Assembly: GCA_035235625.1 (NCBI GenBank)
Contig: CP141150.1
Coordinates: 930,001-994,000, forward strand
Reading direction: 5' to 3'
Source: Saururus chinensis
Lineage: Eukaryota > Streptophyta > Magnoliopsida > Piperales > Saururaceae
Length of the DNA stretch: 64,000 nt
Below are positions 1 to 11,510 of this stretch, in pieces. Position numbers and translations under genes: made by a program. Below the pieces are notes generated by a model. The model had not been told where the DNA came from. It ran no database searches and saw only the letters and a list, made by a program, of their open reading frames with translations. Within the stretch, counting starts at the first letter, position 1, and each line of letters starts with the position of its first letter.

Positions 1-95
1 GTGGAGAAGGTGTAAGCGTGTCCGAGTGAAGACCGGCCCACGAAAGTCAAATGTTACTGACCCCGCCCCTTAACCCAAATGATTTAGCTCCTAAG

Positions 96-125
96 TATAA
101 ATACCCCATCTAACCACTATAAATA
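96..125 (+). promoter_or_regulatory. Twin TATA boxes of the membrane-protein gene
   Basis: The octamer TATAAATA occurs twice, at 96-103 and 118-125, 22 bases apart, and about 120-150 bases upstream of the ATG at 244. Either could place a transcription start around 125-155. A GAA-repeat tract (about 174-193) would lie in the short 5' UTR. That this is the core promoter is inferred from sequence and position; two starts are possible. Confidence 0.55.
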
Positions 126-243
126 ACCATATTGATGAAGATGACTGGTTCGCCAAACGGAAGATGAAATACAGTGAAGAAGAAGAAGAAGAAGCCATCG
201 CAGCCCACCTCCGGTCTTGTCCTCCCTAGCTCCGATCGTTCCC

Positions 244-2189
244 ATGTCCAAAAAGGCCGCTGAGCCAGTCCGGCCGCGGGTGTCCTGCTTCTCTGCTTGC
301 TTCGGGGTGGTCCTTCCGGATCCGGACGCCGGAGCTGCTGCGGCCTCCAAGTCCGGGAAGCGGAAACGGCGGTGGTTGTCGAGCTTATCGTGGTCGAGGT
401 TCCGGAAGAAGGCAGCAGCGGCGAGGAAGACGGTGCCCGTGGACGCGCCGATCGCCGACCCCAAGGCGGGCGATCCCTGGTGCCTTGACCGCGGTAGAAA
501 GGTACTATTCCAACCATTTCTTCATTCGCTATTTGGTTCTCCTATCATCATTTGAAGTTAGTACAGCTGATTCCGTGATTAGTAACGTTTTTCATTTATA
601 TGAACTGGTCTGAGATTTGCGATTCAGTGTTGTGATCAGATTTTTTTTTTGTTTCTTTGACTTAGGCTCTCAGCTTCTTACACTTCCACCTTTCTAGATG
701 ACGAGTTTGTCCGCCCTTTTTTACCCCAACCCTACTTATACACAGATGGTATATATTTATTTCCTCACCGTATATATAAATAGATAATAAATATTTATAA
801 ATTTTAATAAAGGATGTAAGAAGATTAAAAGAGGGGGTGGGAGACTTCTTAGCACACACTTATATGCGTTATTTTGAGTTACAAAATAGTGCTACTCGGG
901 GGCAAGTACGTTTGAATTCGCTCATTTACCCCCCGTGGTATATGCTCCATCGATTCTTAATCCGATAGCTCATGATACATCGGGCACACCCAACCTGATG
1001 CTTATTAACCCAAGTTAAAATAAAAATTATTTATAAAAAAATATAAAAAAAGTTAGATATATGAGAAATTTGTAATGAAATTAATTAAAAATAAAAGAGA
1101 AAAAATGCTTTCCACGAGATGGGGGCTCCGGCCTATGGGTAGGTACGCTTATCAACAACCGACATTTTTTTAACGGAAATAATTTAGACGCTAATATTGA
1201 CTTTAACTAAAATTTCCCATTTCCGCTGGGCCCAGTGGACCATAGTAACTTGATTGAGTGGATAGCGTAGGCCCACTTTTTTAAGGATGAGCCCATAATC
1301 CTTATGCATGGGGGCAAGTTCCTCATCAGACATGTAAGTCCCATCATTCTGTTGGCCACTCACATGGATTAATAGCCTTCTAATCCTGCACTAAGAATTT
1401 AAGCACACTTAATTAATTTTTTTGTCTAAAAAATACTTTTATGATATTTTTTATCTTTGAAAAAAAAATTATTTTAATTAACCATGTATAAACGTAAATA
1501 ATCCTTTTTATGGAGTTCTGATTCCAGAATCAGAATTCAGAAACCGCTGCATGCAATTAGCAGGCACTAAAGACCGGATTAGCGCAGATTAGCGGTCAAA
1601 ATGCCTGTCAGTGGTCGGTACACGTTAGCCCCTGCCGTCTACGACTCTGCTACGGACGTCTGAATTTTTCTGTGCGCTTTTTGTCCAGGCCAAGTATGGG
1701 AGCAAAAAAGTCCAGTACCACGAACCCAAAAAGCCGCCGGACACCTCCGCGCCGGCCAAGCCAGACCCGTGCCACAAGCCGGCGAGGAAATCCGACCCCA
1801 AACGAGCCGACAGCCGGCCCTGCTCCCCTGAAGACGGCCGGGCCCGGACCGCCGCACGCGGGAGACCTGCTTCCCAGCAACCGAGACCGCCTGCATCCTC
1901 CAGGACAGAGGTGGCCGGGAAATACGACCCGCTAGTCGGGATGTCGATCCTGGTGGTGGCGCTGGCCATCGTGCTGGTCTGGGGCCGGGTCTGCGCCATC
2001 GTCTGCACCGCAGCCTGGCTCTACTTCGTGCCCCGGCTCAGACCGCCCGAGAAACCTACCGTCGCGGCGGTGGCGAACGCGGCGAGTGTCACGGACGCCA
2101 AGAACCTCGAGTCGGAGGAGTACAAGAAGAAGGTGGTGCTGGAAGGCCTTTTGGAGAGAACCCACCGGAATCCCTCCGCCGCCTTGTAG
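244..2189 (+). CDS. Small single-pass membrane protein, At5g23160-like
   Basis: I model two exons, 244-501 and 1689-2189. The donor follows AAG, the acceptor follows TTTGTCCAG, and both are in phase 0, giving 252 aa. ATG 244 is the first methionine in a frame that opens without an upstream ATG. The N-terminal half is Ser/Ala/Pro-rich with basic clusters (GKRKRR, FRKKAAAARK) and a Cys pair near residues 15-19. Residues about 169-195 form one hydrophobic helix (VGMSILVVALAIVLVWGR), followed by a short Cys-containing stretch and a polar C-terminus ending in a conserved-looking LLERTH segment. The arrangement matches my memory of plant proteins annotated 'uncharacterized At5g23160-like'. No biochemical function is known to me. 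The location next to a HUA2 gene, as in Arabidopsis, supports the assignment. Base composition is markedly GC-rich compared with the surrounding intron and spacer. Confidence 0.8.
502..1688 (+). other. Intron of the At5g23160-like gene
   Basis: This 1187-base AT-rich intron starts GTACTA and ends TTTGTCCAG. I see no gene or named element in it. A short near-palindrome around TTCTGATTCCAGAATCAGAA (about 1506-1525) looks like part of a decayed inverted-repeat element. Confidence 0.6.
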
Positions 2190-3522
2190 CTGGCCGCAAA
2201 CGACTCACAAGTAGTCTAAATTAGTTAACCTTATTTTAAAAAAAAACAAAAAAAGAAGAAAAAGGGAGCACCGTCGATCATCAGCCCAACGGCGGGGATT
2301 GGTGGGTCGTACATTTTGTAATTATATTATAATTTTTTTGTATGATTTCATTTTTCACTTTTATTTTGTTCACGTGAATGTCATTGCTTTCGATTTGTTC
2401 GGTTTTGTTGACTCGGAGCAACGAAGACCCATTCAAAGTCTTTGTCCAATTCCCTTCATCTTCTTTAATCTAATCCTTGATCATGGGCTAATTAATTAAC
2501 CATTTGGGCTGGGGTAAATGAGGTCAACGAGGAAGGTTGGCATTGGGTCCCAGCCGCCCCAGGCTCCGAGACTTGGATCATTGTGATTGACTTCCAAAGT
2601 CTAGTTCTCGTTCCAACTTCAATGAATCTGATTTCGACGATCAGATTGTTCTTCTCATTATGCTTGGTAATTTTAGGAATTAAAGCTGGAAGATTGTGCT
2701 GTTTTGGGTCATTGAAATTGAACTGTGCTATTTTGGGTCATTGAAATTGAAATAATTAAGTTGAATTCAAGTGGACTTCGGGTGTTATTTAACATCTTAA
2801 GGTTGATTAGTTTATGATGTTGTTCATGTTATAAATATCTAGATGTTCTTGATATTTAAAATCGACGGTAGCATAAAAACGTGAGCTAGTATGTGCACCA
2901 TCAATCTTATAGATAAAGGGCCTCGTGCATTCTTAGTGCATTGTCGATAAAGCAGCATAGAATATTCTTAAAAGGGAAAGTGTTAGGTAAATGAACAAAC
3001 AAGATTTGATTTGGTTACACATAAATGTTGGAGATTTTTCCATATTACAAGAAGCCAATATTCTGTATTTTTTAATTTTTTTAAAAAATGTCATTGAAGC
3101 CAGACTTACATGATATAAAAAAAATTATACCAAAATACCCCTATCTTAAGGTTTAGGGTTTTATATCGTGTAAAACCTGTTACACCATTGCATTTACCCA
3201 TAAACAACCTATCCGACTAGCGATTTCCAAAGTCCAATCAATAAAAACTGAATACACAATGGGAGTTCTGATTTCCAACCCATCTGACTGACGATTTTGA
3301 AAAACCGACATATGATTTCTAAAATCCAAACAGTGAGACATGAAAAAAGTATGCAAAGTCCGGTTTTTGTATTTCCTATAGGCGATTTGCAAAGTTTCCA
3401 TGACGAAGCAAGTTTCAGCCGTGAAGTGAGGTTCAATCTGAGTGTATACTCACACGCTCCTGATAAAGTAGTGATCTTTGGCGAAGATCAGTGGCCCATT
3501 GAGTCGTCGATTTATATGATAA
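2190..3522. other. Intergenic spacer, 3' side of the membrane-protein gene
   Basis: The first few hundred bases are probably 3' UTR. An almost exact 29-base direct duplication lies at about 2694-2751 (core TTTTGGGTCATTGAAATTGA twice). Short open frames near 3180-3527 resemble no protein I know. No gene is supported. Confidence 0.5.
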
Positions 3523-6029
3523 TGTAAGGTCCCTGATTTTTCTACGATTTTCTGTGATTTTTCTGCTATTTTTCTGGTCATTTTCGGCGGAAAAATATAA
3601 CATTTCAGCATATGTGTATTTGTGTATTTTTCCTGTATTCTTACCCGTAGAGTCGGGTGTGGGGCTTAGTCGCGGGCCACGGGCCTCGCTGCGAGCTTAT
3701 GGCGCGAATTTTGGAAGTTTGACGCGTAACCAGTGGGTTAACGCGCGTTGGGGATACGTTTAGAAAAAAGAAAAAGGAAAAAAAATAAAAAGGAAAAAAG
3801 GGATCGGGATCGCGATCCCAATCCAGAACCCGGTTGGTGAACAGTGCTCCGCCCCCCCTTTTGTGCCTGTTCCTTGTGCCCGGCCGCCGCCGGCTGCAAG
3901 ACGCCGGCACAAGCTCCGCCCCGGCGGTGCGACGCCGAGGGGCCACTGCCCCGGCCGCCCACGGCCGAGCCGCCTCTTCCCCCGGTTTGCCCTCTCCTCT
4001 CTGTCTCTTTTGATTCCGGCACCACCGTGAGCCGGCAGGCCACCCATGGTTCCGCCATGGGCCGGCAACGGCGGGAGGACACCCCTCCCGGCCCGGTAGG
4101 CCTCCGTTCCGCCGCCTTGCCCTCTTTCCCCCTCTCTGCCTTGTTGTGGCCAGAGCTTTGTTTGGACGAATTGGGGCCGCCGGCGGCGAGCTGCGGCTGA
4201 CCGGACCTCTGTCTGGCCCGGCCTTGGTCTGGCGATGGTGATTGGCAACCCTTCCCGGCCCAATTTGGCCTCCACCCAGCCCGCCCAGTTCCGGCCTCTC
4301 CTCCCTTTCTCACTGTTCCGAGCTCCATTCCGCTGGTTCCCTATGTCAGTCACCATCGTGGGCTGACAACGGCCAGCCAGACCCCGATTCGGCACCGCCT
4401 TGCTCCGGCGATGGCAAGGAGCCACTCCTCCTGGCCGTAGGGGGCCTCTGCACCGCCGCCCCATCCTATTCCCCCTCTCTGCACTATTCCGCCGACGCAC
4501 TGTTTTGGGCAAACAGTGGCCGCCGGCGGTGATTCGTGGCCGATTCGGCCTTCCCCCAGCCTCGCCTTGCTCCGGCAAAGGCAGTGGACTACACCTCCAT
4601 GCCCGGTTCCGCCTCCGCACTCCCTCTTTTCTCCGGCCAGTACGTTTTATCGTACGATTTTCCGGTGGGTTGTCGCCGTTACCATTGGCTTGTGAGGGCA
4701 GCCCGGCTGTTGTGGGCTCCGCCCCGGCCTGGCGATGGCCCAGGGACGGCCCCACCCACTTGGACCGATTCAGCCTCCGACCCCATGGCTGCTCCGCCCT
4801 TATGGTTTTCCCCGGTCGTCCCCTATTTTTGGTCTACGTCCGTTTTGGACGTTGTGACTGACGTTATCAGTCGGACGCCGGATTTGATTTAGCGGACCTT
4901 AGTTCGGCTCCGCCCCGGCCCGGTGATGCCAATGGGCCACCCCTCTGGGCCTTGTTCAGCCTTGCGGCCCGTAGCCGCAGCTTGTTCCGCCTTACCGGCA
5001 TGTGTGTCGTTGACCCTTCTTGCCCATTTTACGCCGTCGGTACCAAACGGCCTCGGGTAAGAATTTATATGTCTTACCTTGACAGAAGGTGGACGAGTTC
5101 ATCTGCACAGGCCTTGGCCAGTGACGGCCTCATGGCCTTTGCTCGACCGTGAACCCTCCCCTTGCCCTATACCGTGCGAGATGCACAGCTACCCGCAACA
5201 TTAGTTTTGGTTGTGGGTGGCGATCGGCAATGTCGCCGCTTAGATTGGCCACTGTTAGGGCCTTAGCTCTGTTGGCCGTTTGGAGGCCTTGGGTCGTCTC
5301 CTTTCAGCCCTCTCCCCCGCCCTTTTGGGTCGCGTGTGCATGTGACCACACGTGTACTTCTGTGTTTAGGTGCCGCATTCGCGCCACTTGACCATCGGTT
5401 GGCTTTGCCACCGATTGGAGTTGACACAGAGCCGTCCTCCACCTCTCCTTTGATTCTCGAGCATTGCCCCACGCTCTCCGCCCTTATGTGGGCCTTTGTT
5501 GATAGAAATGGTCGCCGTAGGGTGTTGTCCACGGCCGATTTCGACATCTTTGTGGCCGGCTGAGTACGTATTAGCCACCGGCCGATCTTTAGTGTACACC
5601 ATCGACATCTGGTCGCACCGCCACATACATTGGCATGATATTTCTCCCGGCCGCCCTAGTGTGCCGCTGTGGATCGCGGGTTTTACCGCATTGATTTCTG
5701 ACACCCCGTTTGGCCGTGATAGTTTCAGCGCTTCCTAAAACCCTTGGGACAGTAGCTCTCTCAGCTAGGCAACGGTTTTGACTGCCAACTCCGCCGCCGC
5801 CGCCGCCACCGTCGTGTGCTCGCCATCGAACGTCATGATTACAAGGTAGGGGAGCTTTGAACTCGTAAATTCATGAAGCATGCTTTGAATGAGTAGCAGC
5901 ATGCTAGGATTGTATGATTCCATGCTTGGATGTTAAGTAACGATCCGATTGCATGATGTACGTGTAAGCATGATTGTATGGTATGATTGATATGCATGAG
6001 ATGTATGCACGTTTTATGGATGTGGATTA

Positions 6030-6260
6030 TGTATGCACTAGCGATGGCTAGCAAATATGTCAGTATGCTACGTATGTGTTGTGCATGTGCTAGTGATGGC
6101 TAGCGTGCATGTTTGAAGTATGTATGAATGTGTGTGCATATGCTAGTGATGACTAGCGTGTATGTTTGATGTATGCATGTGCTAGTGATGGCTAGCGTGC
6201 ATGTTTGACGTATGTATGAATGTATGCATGTGCTAGTGATGGCTAGCGTGCATGTTTGTA
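6030..6260 (+). repeat. Tandem array in the long LTR, about 55-base unit
   Basis: The phrase TGCTAGTGATGGCTAGCGTG recurs about four times with spacers of GTATGTATGAATG type. Reverse-complement versions recur at about 25960-26170 in the minus-strand copy of the same LTR family, so the array predates the split of the two copies. Confidence 0.75.
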
Positions 6261-7014
6261 AGTTACGTATGTATGACCGTATGTGTATGTTATAAGTATG
6301 TGTGAGACATACGTGTGTGTGATGGCATTTTGCCTATGCTTTGGATGTGCGTATGTGTCTGTGGGCAGAGAGGTATGGGCGATGGACAGTAAGAGGTGAC
6401 AGAGACTTTGTCTGAATTTGGATACGGTTGTGTAAGCGTATGACAGAGGATAAGAGTATGACGGGCAAGGATTAGAATGGATCGGTTTAGGTTGGATTGT
6501 ATGTTGAGGTTTGTTAGACAGTAAGAGTGTTCATAATTGTACAAGCATAACGTACAGATTATGAAGTGAAAAGTAAGCATAATAAGTGAGATATAAGTAA
6601 GAGGGCGACAACTGGGTTAGCTATGAGGAGCGTTATTTGAGGATGTCAGTGTAAGATGTTTTGGCCATGAGATGGATGGCGAAGTATGTAAGACTGTAAG
6701 GGTTTGACGTACGATGAGTTTTGTCCATGATGTGGACGGGTAAGTGAAGTCTGTTGCCTTGACGAACTGGGGTTTCGATCGGGCTCAGTTTCGGTGTGAT
6801 CAGTTGAGGATTGTGAGTTTGTGTGGCATAATTATACCGCATAATATACTTAAATTCAAACTTGAATTATAAGCACAGCTAATGATAGCGTTGTGAGTTT
6901 GAGACATGAGGGTTTGACGGATTAAGTTCCGTGTTTGAGCTGGCCGCTAATGAGTCGGCCGAGCATTTATCATGTCTTGCCATGGTGTTTATCCTGCGGG
7001 ATGTTATCTGTGTG

Positions 7015-7255
7015 CTATATAGGGCACCAGACGTCTGATGCTCTGCTGAGAGCGACGTTTCTGATTTGGTCTGCGTGCTGTATAAGCCCAGACGTTTGAT
7101 GCTCTGTTGAGAGCGATGTATGTTTCTGACTTTGTCTGTATGTTGTATGAAGCCCAGACGTTTGATGCTCTGTTGAGAGCGAAGTATGTTTTCGATTTAG
7201 TCTGTGTGCTGTATAAGCCCAGACGTTTGATGCTCTGTTGAGAGCGTTGTATGTT
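7015..7255 (+). repeat. Tandem array in the long LTR, about 65-base unit
   Basis: There are four units around GCCCAGACGTTTGATGCTCT followed by TGAGAGCGA. Diverged counterparts appear at about 25140-25270 in the other copy. Confidence 0.75.
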
Positions 7256-7325
7256 TCCGCCCAAGAGTGGCACTGTACGTTTCTGCCCAAGTGGCACTGT
7301 ATGTTTTCTGCCCAAGAGTGGCAAT

Positions 7326-7500
7326 GGCACTATAAGACCCATTATGGTGGGCAATTTTATGGCACTATAAGACCCATTATGGTGGGCAATTCTATGGCAC
7401 TATAAGACCCATTATGGTGGGCAATTCTATGGCACTATAAGACCCATTATGGTGGGCGATTCTCTGGCACTATAAGACCCATTATGGTGGGCAACTTTAT
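7326..7500 (+). repeat. Five near-identical 35-base tandem repeats
   Basis: The unit begins GGCACTATAAGACCCATTAT and continues GGTGGGCAATTCTAT. It repeats five times, with differences confined to the last few bases of each unit. The high similarity between units contrasts with the diverged arrays beside it and points to recent local amplification. Confidence 0.8.
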
Positions 7501-7734
7501 GACCCCTTATGTGTGGGTGTTTATGTTTGCGCGCTCAGGTAAGTAGTATCATGGATCTACTCTTACCTGTTTGATTCAGTGCCCCATGAGCATTGGTGTG
7601 TCTTACCTTCGAAAAAGTTCATGGCGTCTAGTCACTCCCCGGAGGTTAAGGTGTTGCCCCAGTGGCATTCTTTTCCATTTCGACGTTGGAGCTTATTAGT
7701 TGTAATAAGCTTCAGTGGTCGTTGATATGTGTAC

Positions 7735-7885
7735 GATTATGTGTATGAGTACGACTGTATAAGTGTGAGTACGACTGTATATGTATGAGCAGGACTGTAA
7801 GAGTATGTATGAGCAGGACTGTAAGAGTGTGTATGAGCAGGACTGTAAGTGTATGAGTATGAGCACGACTGTAAGAGTATGAGTA
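7735..7885 (+). repeat. Tandem array in the long LTR, about 24-base unit
   Basis: The units are variants of GAGCAGGACTGTAAGAGTGT / GAGTACGACTGTATAAGTGT. The minus-strand copy has matching TCTTACAGTCTTGCTC-type repeats at about 24600-24840. Confidence 0.7.
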
Positions 7886-8762
7886 CGATGATGAGAATAT
7901 GTTTCTGAGTAAGACAGTAAGTGTGATTTTGTGTAAGCTGTATGAGTAAGCATACAATTATACAAGTAAGGTCGTACAAGTATGCGTATGTTGTATGAGT
8001 ATGCATACAGTGGTACGAGTAAGTTTGTATGACCCTGGATAAGGGTGTTTGTGTAAGTTGATTGGATAGTATGATTTTGGCACGATGGTGCCTTGGTATG
8101 ACTTTGGCACGTTGGTGCCTTTGGTATGATCGTATGCGTATGAGCATGTTTATGATTATATTATGTTGACTGCTTCATGTTTGAGTTGCATGACGCATGT
8201 ATTTATGAACTTTTGAGTTCACCGTTTGGGGTTTCCCCTACTGGGTATTTTCCTACTGAGTATGAAAATACTCACCCTACTATTTTTAGCCCCGTTGCAC
8301 GGAAGGTTTTGCAGGTTGTGCGGAGAGCTCCTGGAGATGGATGCTCATTTCAACGGATGATTGATTCCCGTTGACTCAGGTATTTGCTTCACTCACTGCG
8401 AGTTTGTTTCTACCACAATCTCCTGTATTGGGTGAGACGAGAAACTAGATGTTTATTCTGGACTTTTATTTGGATGAGTCTGTGGACTGTTATGGGACTT
8501 GCACTCAGGGATGCCTGGGAGTGATTTGTATTTAAAAGTTTACGATCATAGCAATTTATTCGTACGTGTGTTTTCGAGTAGTGCCTGATGATATTTGCTT
8601 TGGCCGTACAATGATTGACCGTATGTGGATGTTTAGTGTTTTAAATTATAAACTGTTTTATTAGGTTTTGGTTTCGTCATTTTTCCTCCGATTTACAGAC
8701 GTTATATTGAAAAAATTTTCCGTGAATTTAAGGAAAATGTGTGAAAAATCTCGGGCGTTACA

Positions 8763-11510
8763 GATAATGACCTTCTCTAGCTCTAAATCACAAGTTTGTA
8801 TACACGAGTGTTCATATATCATTTTATGGAACACACAATGGTTAGTACTTTCATTCACTCAGTACGTTGCTGTGTTATCAATTATATAATATTTACTATA
8901 TCATGTTATCGATAGTACAATATACGATATGAAGATGTCGTCTTATCGTGTATGTATAACATACATAACGTGTTATTAATAACACAATATGCCACATACG
9001 ACATTCAATTGTTGTGCTATCATGTATAAGAGTGCATCATATCGTGTAACCAATAGCACAATATATGAACTTAACATGTATTTATACGTTAGTTACATAA
9101 TGTGAATCAACACAACTCTTTGATTTTGGTCACGACCCATTGTTAATATACATATGTATAATATCTTTTACATACGAAAAGCTACAAGAATACAATCAAA
9201 TGGCGGAATCAATGAAGGCCTTAAAAGAAAAAAAGAAGAGAATTTACGGGAGGAGATCAGGTTTGGGAACTAACAGTTTCCCTGCTGGACTTGGACTATT
9301 AAAAGACCTAGTTGAATCAAGGTAGGGATGCAAGACAATCTTAGAGGAGACCGGGTTCTAACCAATATACGATTGCGAGCCAATCATTATCTCTAGACCA
9401 CTCCTGGATATTCTAATAGGTGAGTATTGGGATGATTTACAATAGGTATTCAACATTTGGGGCAAAATACTACCCCTTACAGTGGAAAAAGACGCACTAA
9501 TTATAGATTTGAGTGCGGAATGGAATTGTTGAAGTTAGACAGTGATGACAGGAAGGATGTACAAGGTAAGAGGCAATTCTTCAAAACATTCTTCGTATGG
9601 AAGCAGTCAGAGAAGAATCTAATTGAAGAAACTTTGAAGGAAGTGGCAAACAATAGGCATGTTGTCTTCGATGATGACTTACCACGATTGTCCATCATGC
9701 ATATAGGGATCTTTGTTTTATTCACACAGAGCAACACATATATCTCTCCATCTCTGTGTGATTCATAAATGACATGAGAGTTGTGGGGAAGTACAACTGA
9801 GCTGAAAGCCGTGCATGACATGTTGCTTTAAAGTATATTATCAACCCACCGAAACATTAGGAGCAGAGAAGATGAGTGCTTCACCACTGCCGGAATTCTC
9901 ATTGCGGCTTCATTTGTGCTATAAGTAAAATTAATATTATCAATAACACGATTAATAATATGAGCGTAGAATTGATAACATGACAACATACTAACATTTC
10001 ATGTATATTATCTTATTAATAACACAAGAGTGTAAGTAACGTGTTATAGATAATACGCTAATTTGATTTCCATGTCATTGATCACACACTAGTTAGGATA
10101 TAGTGTTATCGATAAGACGATAAACTAATATAGTGTGTATATTCAATTACACAATGTGAGTATTTTGTGTAATCAATAACATAATTAGTTTAATAAACAT
10201 GTTATCCATGACACGATATACATCACATATGATCCCTTTTAACGGGATTATTTTGAACAGGTAGGTGTGATTTTTTTAGCATACGTCTATATGGGTGTCA
10301 TATTCTCCTCCATGTAGCCCAAATTGCAAAAAGTAGCCCGGGTTTACCCATTTATTAATGGACGTTAAGAAAATCGCTAAACTTGACCCAGTCAATAAAA
10401 AGTCAAAGAAGATATTATTAGCTCATCACAGGATGATAAAGTAATATGAAGAGATAATATGAAGAAATACTTGCGCAGCTCAAAGTAAATTCAGAAGTTT
10501 TTATGCAACTTCAATTGCTTAAGAGGTCGTAGAAAGCAATTCCTATTCAAGCACATTGTGGCTAGACGTCATAGCAAATCTTATTTTGGCAAAGATGTCA
10601 TAGCAATCTTATTCCAGCTAAGACGTCATAGACCATAGAGAACTTTGTCGTGACATCTATGTCATGAATGAGATCATTGAATTTTGTAATATGAAAAACT
10701 CTACTCCATTACACAGGCTTACTCCCTAAGCACGGAAAAATAATTGTGATTCAACTGCCCCTATGCATACAATTTTTGCTTGTAATAATGACGTAGAAAT
10801 AGTTCTGATTAGAAATAGTTGAGAGGTGCCCAGAAGCTTCTCGGCCCCCTACTACCTCAGCCCAACGGCAACGGGTCTCTAATTGCATTGTAGATATCGG
10901 GAAAGTTCGCACCAAGATTTCACTCAAGTTTTGGCTTTGATAGACTGGATATAGTTCAAATGCGCAAAAAAAAAACACTGGTTACGTTTTCTGACTCGAG
11001 TTGTATATATTCCAAGCTCGAAAGACAAGCAAAATTTACATCAAAAGCTCGATTGATTCAAGGTAAGTACTTGTGGAGTTAAATTAAAAACATAAAAATG
11101 GAGCCACATTTTAGTTACTAGCCTGCAATCACCGAACTGTTAAGATGAGATCCAACATTTTATGTCACTTACGGATGTACACTGCAAGAAGAAACAGTGA
11201 ATACTACGTGGTGAAGGGCAGACACTGTCATGCCGCGCCGTTTATATTTTACGGAACATCAGCATCCGTTGTTCCTAGCCTCTTCGCAGATAAAAGATAC
11301 AACGAAGTTACACTTAAATTACAAGCGTCACTAACCTGAAAAGGGTGCTAAGCTTTCCAAATAGAACATCTCAGCGGAATGATTCTATACTCATTTGAAA
11401 AGGAGAACAAAATCCACGCAAGTTAATTCAAAATTTAAGCTCTAATAAATCAAGTGCCGCCCATATTTCTCCTCAACTATAAGTTAGGTGCGTGATAAAT
11501 TGGCAAATAC
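8763..11510. other. Intergenic spacer between the long LTR and STT3
   Basis: It holds two clusters of a palindromic motif (listed separately), an unrecognised segment at 9110-9930 with short open frames, and an imperfect ~37-base repeat around AGACGTCATAGCAATCTTAT at 10560-10640. The last few hundred bases before 11511 should be STT3 3' UTR. No gene is recognised. Confidence 0.5.
8902..10220. repeat. Two clusters of a palindromic GTGTTAT-ATAACAC motif
   Basis: A perfect 16-base palindrome, GTGTTATTAATAACAC, lies at 8970-8985. Degenerate versions lie near 8902 and 9033 and then at about 9934, 10003, 10039, 10102, 10165 and 10199, often followed by RATAT. The motif is dense in two AT-rich blocks and absent from the ~0.9 kb between them. 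The layout resembles sub-terminal repeats of a DNA transposon, but I could not find clear terminal inverted repeats. Confidence 0.5.

Larger units (their letters stand above)
3523..8762 (+). mobile_element. Long solo LTR (5.24 kb), Ty3/gypsy-like, family A copy 1
   Basis: The segment starts TGTAAGGTCCCTGATTTTTC and ends CTCGGGCGTTACA, with a perfect 5-base target duplication GATAA on both sides (3518-3522, 8763-8767). No gag, protease, reverse transcriptase or integrase sequence is present, so it reads as a solo LTR left by LTR-LTR recombination. A GC-rich core (about 3840-5830) is followed by several tandem arrays and by the motif GAGTATGAAAATACTCACC near 8260, typical in my memory of Tekay/Del-type chromovirus LTRs. 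A second copy lies at 23830-30184 on the other strand and the start of a third at 63984. The perfect target duplication suggests moderate or young age. Clade assignment is tentative. Confidence 0.85.

Noticed and set aside
3738-4861. Long overlapping open frames on both strands (up to 331 codons)
   Set aside because: They lie in the GC-rich core of the long LTR, occur in several frames at once, have low-complexity Pro/Arg/Gly translations, and resemble no retroelement or host protein.
7326-7500. Regular 35-base repeats resembling a CRISPR array
   Set aside because: The units are directly adjacent with no unique spacers, there are no cas genes, and the genome is plant nuclear.
7004-8147. Open frames of 81-136 codons on the minus strand
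   Set aside because: They are translations of tandem repeats in the LTR, with periodic low-complexity sequence.
9140-9768. Two open frames of 61 and 103 codons
   Set aside because: They match no protein I recognise and lack flanking splice or start context. The region may be part of an unknown element, so no CDS is called.
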